DNA of 12,418 bases from assembly GCA_002179805.1 (NCBI GenBank), contig NAVB01000394.1, positions 1 through 12,418 of the forward strand, read 5' to 3'. A program made the position numbers and the translations under genes. Origin of the DNA: Acanthamoeba lenticulata (lineage: Eukaryota > Discosea > Longamoebia > Acanthamoebidae). The notes beneath the pieces are model-generated. The model was not told the origin of the DNA and did no database searches. It saw only the letters and a program-made list of their open reading frames with translations. Positions 9,258 to 12,418 of the stretch are shown piece after piece (the first letter of the stretch is position 1; the number at the start of each line of letters is the position of its first letter).

Positions 9258-9307
9258 CGCAGCCTCCTGTCGCCACGTCGGCGTATGCGCACCCTCCTAC
9301 CGCGGTG

Positions 9308-10249
9308 ATGAGACCGCCAGCCGCGGTTGCCTTCTCCTCTTCATCCTCCTCTTCCTCGTATGGCTACTCATCTCAGCCGCCCGCGGGAGCTTCCATATCG
9401 ACACCTCACAGCAACGCTACAGCATGAAGCAGATGGCTGCGCACTTGGCCTCGTCTCTTGGCGCCCCGGCTCGGCCCTCGCCTGCCCAGCACCCGCCCCA
9501 AGCAGCAAGCTGGACGAGTGCCGACCAAGAGGCCATGATGTTGCCCAAGAGCGCCGATCAGGAAGCTCCTCCCCAGGGGCCTTGGGCCAGGCTTTGGTGT
9601 GGCAGCCTTGGCAAGGTTCGTGACTGCCACCTCATTCACTTGGCGTCTCTTCACCACTAATCATCATCGTATCTTGATTGTCATCAGATCACAAGGGCGC
9701 CACCTACCAAAACGACGCCGCTCTCGCGTAAAGACTCCAGGAGGAGCAAGGACGCCCGACGTCGTGAGCAAGCTCAGGCCCAGTCGGCGAGCCACGCACT
9801 CTCGAGGCCCACAACTATGCGTCCCAGTCTTCATCGTCGGTGGAGTCGACAGACTCAGACGCCAAACTGGCTCGCCTGTTGCAAGAGGCCGAGCGACTGA
9901 AAGCTGGCGTGCCCGCCTCGTCCTTCTCCTCTTCCTCTTACTCGTCTTCCTCCTCGTATTCTTCGACCTCGACCTCCACTACCCGGCGTACGAGCAGCCG
10001 CGACAGTGCCCTGAGCGACGCTGAGATTGGTACTCACCGCTCACACGTGACAACAGATGGATGTCGAGCTTTTCCTAACTCGCAAGATTCCTGTGTTTCG
10101 CAGCGGCCATACTGCAGGAAGAGGAGGAGGCGCTCGCAACGACAGCGGCACGAACGATCCGCCCACCACTACTGAAGCCAGGGCCGCCAACCAACCCCTC
10201 CATCCGCAATCATCATCAAGAAGAAGAGGGTGTAAAGGAAAAAATCTAA
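9308..10249 (+). CDS. Ser-rich low-complexity protein with repeated DAxLAxxLQE motifs, frame disrupted
   Basis: Part of a plus-strand gene of unknown function, not readable in one frame. A Ser/Pro/Ala-rich frame runs through 9308-9422. A second frame covers 9423-9615, followed by an intron (9616-9687, donor GTTCGT). The third exon (9688-10029) contains ATYQNDAALA, a TAA at 9729, RLQEEQ, a TGA at 9765, then AHNYASQSSSS and DAKLARLLQEAERL with a long Ser run. An intron (10030-10103) joins in phase to 10104-10249 (SDAEIAAILQEEEEAL) and a TAA. Three copies of D-A-x-(L/I)-A-x-x-L-Q-E line up, which supports this frame despite the stops. The last two exons are the most reliable. The start at 9308 is a guess; the Ser-rich frame is open from 9104. 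AATAAA at 10249-10254 overlaps the stop. Confidence 0.45.
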
Positions 10250-10254
10250 ATAAA
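10249..10254 (+). terminator. Poly(A) signal overlapping the stop of the Ser-rich gene
   Basis: AATAAA begins at the last base of the TAA stop. The convergent beta-COP stop lies only about 55 bp further on, so the 3' UTR must be very short or overlap it. Confidence 0.5.
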
Positions 10255-10308
10255 ATAAGCTTAAGCGGGAGCGCTTGAACAACAAGAACCAGAGGGTGGT
10301 GATCAAGA

Positions 10309-11870
10309 TCACTTGAGCCAGGCCTTGACATCCTCCTTGGTCTTGTTGGTCCTCCGCTGGGAGGAGGTGATCTTGTCGCCCAGCGAGAGCGCGATGCCCT
10401 GCTTCTTGCTGCGAATGCGGATGGAGCCCTCGATCCGGCCCGTGTCCGGCTGCCGCTCGATGCACAGGTTGGCCAGCGCGTCCTCGAACCCTGTGCAGAA
10501 GAATGGCGCAATCAGTCATCATTGCTCCTGAAGCCTCAGAAGAACAGCGACATCTGGGGGAGGTATAAACGAACCAAAGACGCTCTTGGCGTGGAGGTTA
10601 GCCGAAACGAAGCCGCACTCGCCCTCGAGAGCCTTCTTGGGCGTGAGGCAACCCATGTTGGTCACACATCATGATGTGCTCCAGGTATACTCATTTACAT
10701 CCCTGCACGTTCCCCGCATTGAACCATCCCCATGAGCTGGTGGAAAGGACCAAATCAAGAAGAAAAAGAATAGACTACGAAACACAATAATAAGGAGGGA
10801 AGCGCGAACCTCGGATCTCGGTGTTGACGACGACCTTGTTCTCCCACTCAAACTCGGACCACATGTTGCGGAAGTCAGTGTGGCGGCCGGCGAGATGTAG
10901 TCCATGATGTCGATGTGGATGTCGTTGAGGATGACGCAGTTCTTGTCGGCGTTAAGAGTAGTGGCCTGGCCAGCCACATCGTAGACGATGTTGCCAACAA
11001 AGATGATGCCCGTCTCCGTGGAGGAGACCTTGATGTTGGCCCGGATGCGCTTGTGGAGTCAAAAAGGGCCCAAGGTTGTAGTTGCGCGGGCGCTCGCACA
11101 GCTTGAGGTCGCCCAGCGTGGCCAGCTCGAGGCACAGGTTCTGCAGCGTGTCGGGCGTCTGATTGTCATGACCAGCACGTCGAGCACGATGTCGTACACG
11201 TGAACCTGCACGTAGGCCTCGGCGTACACGGGATCCCAGGGATCCTCCTTCTCCCTCTTCTGCTCAGCCTCTTCTCGCTACTTCTCGCGCAGCATGTCGG
11301 CGAACGAGTCTCGGCAGAACTGGAGGTAGAGCTCCCGCAGGAAGGACGCCTGCTGGGGCTTGGTCACCACCTTGGGCACAGCCGCCTGTTCGCCCTCTTC
11401 CTCAGCCTCGACCTCGCCATTGCCGCCCTTGCGCGAGAGCAAGTTGCCGTCGCTCAGAATCCGAATGCATGAGCAAATGCGGCGGTATGAATCCTGCACA
11501 TAAGTAAAACACAATAAATCAATAAAAACGACTTCCGAAGGAAAAAGAAAAGGCGCGGAGGGGTTAGTTACCTCATCGATCTGGTTCTTGGTGTTGGGTG
11601 ACTTGCCCAGCTTGAGGATGTTGACCATGATGAGGAGCACCTCGACGGCGAAGGCGTGCTTCTGGCTGGCTTCAAGGTCGTCCTCGAGGAATGATCGCAA
11701 GACGAGCTTAATGAGAGTGGTCGAAAGGGCCGAGCCCAGGAAGAAGTCGCCGCCTCGAGCAAGCGGCGCAGGCTGCCCTCGTTTTCCTGCGGCGTGGGCA
11801 GGTTGGGCACAGAGAAGGCGGTCTGCGTGGCGTAGGTCCCGTCGGCGAGAATGGCCGGAAGTTCTTTCAT
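10309..11870 (-). pseudogene. C-terminal half of coatomer subunit beta (beta-COP), frame disrupted
   Basis: On the minus strand, fragments match the C-terminal half of beta-COP, a COPI coat subunit. In order: ELPAILADGTYATQ, GDFFLGSALSTTL (shifted frame), EVLLIMVNILKLGKS, intron 11571-11494, SYRRICSCIRILS, a TAG in [67 protein letters not shown]. After intron 10809-10703 come TNMGCLTP and [15 protein letters not shown]; after intron 10574-10491 the last exon gives [14 protein letters not shown] and [14 protein letters not shown], ending in KAWLK at 10311-10309. At least five one- or two-base frame changes and one stop interrupt it. About 80 residues expected before DPVYAEAY are absent. Remaining residues are highly conserved, so sequence error or very recent decay is likelier than an old pseudogene. 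Confidence 0.8.
11231..11245. repeat. Inverted repeat with 7-bp arms at the beta-COP internal gap
   Basis: GGATCCC-A-GGGATCC is a perfect inverted repeat with a one-base centre. It lies exactly where the beta-COP reading passes from the charged linker straight to DPVYAEAY, with about 80 expected residues missing. It could be involved in a deletion, or be chance around two Asp-Pro codons. Confidence 0.7.
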
Positions 11871-11887
11871 TTTGCGTTGCTTGGTGT

Positions 11888-11901
11888 GATGCACGTGCAT
11901 C
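11888..11901. repeat. 14-bp perfect palindrome between the two beta-COP pieces
   Basis: GATGCACGTGCATC equals its own reverse complement and contains a CACGTG core. It lies between the first clear codons of the minus-strand C-terminal piece (about 11870) and the plus-strand N-terminal piece (about 11977). It may mark the junction between them or be a regulatory E-box-like site. Confidence 0.7.
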
Positions 11902-11976
11902 TCGTCTCGCTTTTCATTTTTCAATTGATCTTTTCGAGTGTCAATTCTTTTCATTGCTCACTTCCACACGCAACAG

Positions 11977-12418
11977 CTCACACTTCCACGAAACGATCTC
12001 AACCACCCGAACGAGTATGGTGCGGGGCTGCACCCTGCGCTTCTTGTGCAAGAGGCTGAAGGAGGCTGAGATTCTTGAGCCGCTGGTGCCCTCAGTGCAC
12101 GCGCCAACCTGGAATATCGCCATGCCTACGTGTGTCGCAACGCCGTGCTGGCCGTCTACAGCATCTACAAGGCCTTCTCCTTCCTCATCCCTGACGCTCC
12201 AGACCTCATCTACAAAACGTATGATCTTGCATCGCTCAGTATATCCTCTTTTTGGGGGGTCGACTCACAATGTAGCGGTCATGCAGGCATAAGAAGACGC
12301 TGCCACCGCTGCTGATGGACATCCTGAGGCTCCAGAGTGGCTTCAAGGTGTGGCGCTTCCAGGTCCGGCCTCCTTGCAAGGCTCCTCTTTTTCTTGTATT
12401 TTACATTCTTTTTCTATT
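11977..12418 (+). pseudogene. N-terminal fragment of coatomer subunit beta (beta-COP), partial
   Basis: After an acceptor-like CAACAG (ending 11976), plus-strand fragments match the N-terminal solenoid of beta-COP: RNDLNHPNEY, then in another frame [20 protein letters not shown], then back in the first frame [20 protein letters not shown] and [13 protein letters not shown]. The two frame changes are one base each and compensate (an extra G at about 12020, a missing base at about 12092). Exon 1 ends at 12218. After a 68-bp intron, exon 2 (from 12287) gives [14 protein letters not shown], which in beta-COP lies roughly 150 residues further along, so a segment is missing. The first ~100 residues of the protein are also absent. 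The piece runs off the window. It points away from the C-terminal half, so the two cannot form one colinear transcript. Confidence 0.7.

Noticed and set aside
9088..9420. Hydrophobic, membrane-like plus-strand frame (LLFVVLLGLLV)
   Set aside because: It is the shifted reading of TCC/TCT-rich Ser codons. The Ser-rich frame matches the style of the downstream Ser-rich exon.
9728..9772. 45-bp intron (GTAAAG...GCAAG) that would remove both stops in the Ser-rich gene
   Set aside because: It keeps phase, but it is much shorter than the other introns, has a weak acceptor, and would delete half of a motif that recurs twice downstream. Kept only as an alternative.
1..12418. tRNA, rRNA, CRISPR, transposase or terminal-repeat elements
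   Set aside because: None was seen by eye; repeats present are simple sequence, one coding tandem array and small palindromes.

Overview
This is a gene-dense piece of nuclear DNA from a protist. GC-rich coding exons are broken by many short (about 80-140 bp) T-rich GT-AG introns, the intergenic gaps are about 50-200 bp, and the proteins carry Ser-, Gln- and Ala-rich tracts. Together with the gene families present (a receptor-type TKL kinase, a ZIP transporter, a GTPase with zinc-binding clusters, and beta-COP), this suggests an Acanthamoeba-like amoebozoan. That assignment is inference; nothing in the window names the species.

Left two thirds (1-7775), intact genes. An 11-exon plus-strand gene (395-3772) joins a signal peptide and about seven transmembrane segments to a cytosolic TKL-type kinase and a long acidic/polyGln tail. 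About 105 bp downstream is an 8-exon plus-strand ZIP (SLC39) metal transporter (3878-5516). It converges on a two-exon minus-strand gene (7775-5710) encoding a P-loop GTPase with a Cys/His cluster, coiled coils, a decapeptide repeat and a C-terminal zinc ribbon. All splice joins in these three genes keep phase.

Right third (7854-12418), broken genes. An Ala-rich minus-strand protein of unknown function (9257-7854) has one in-frame TGA. A Ser-rich plus-strand protein (about 9308-10249) has stops and frame changes, and carries three copies of a D-A-x-(L/I)-A-x-x-L-Q-E motif. Two pieces of coatomer subunit beta follow: the C-terminal half on the minus strand (11870-10309) and an N-terminal piece on the plus strand (11977 onward), pointing away from each other. 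Both beta-COP pieces have single-base frameshifts and missing internal segments, although the remaining residues look well conserved.

The kinase, ZIP and GTPase genes show no functional linkage. The main points of interest are the 7TM-TKL receptor kinase, the GTPase/zinc-ribbon fusion, an unusual excess of C at intron position +4, and the back-to-back beta-COP halves. The last is either a real inversion or a misassembly in an error-prone contig end.
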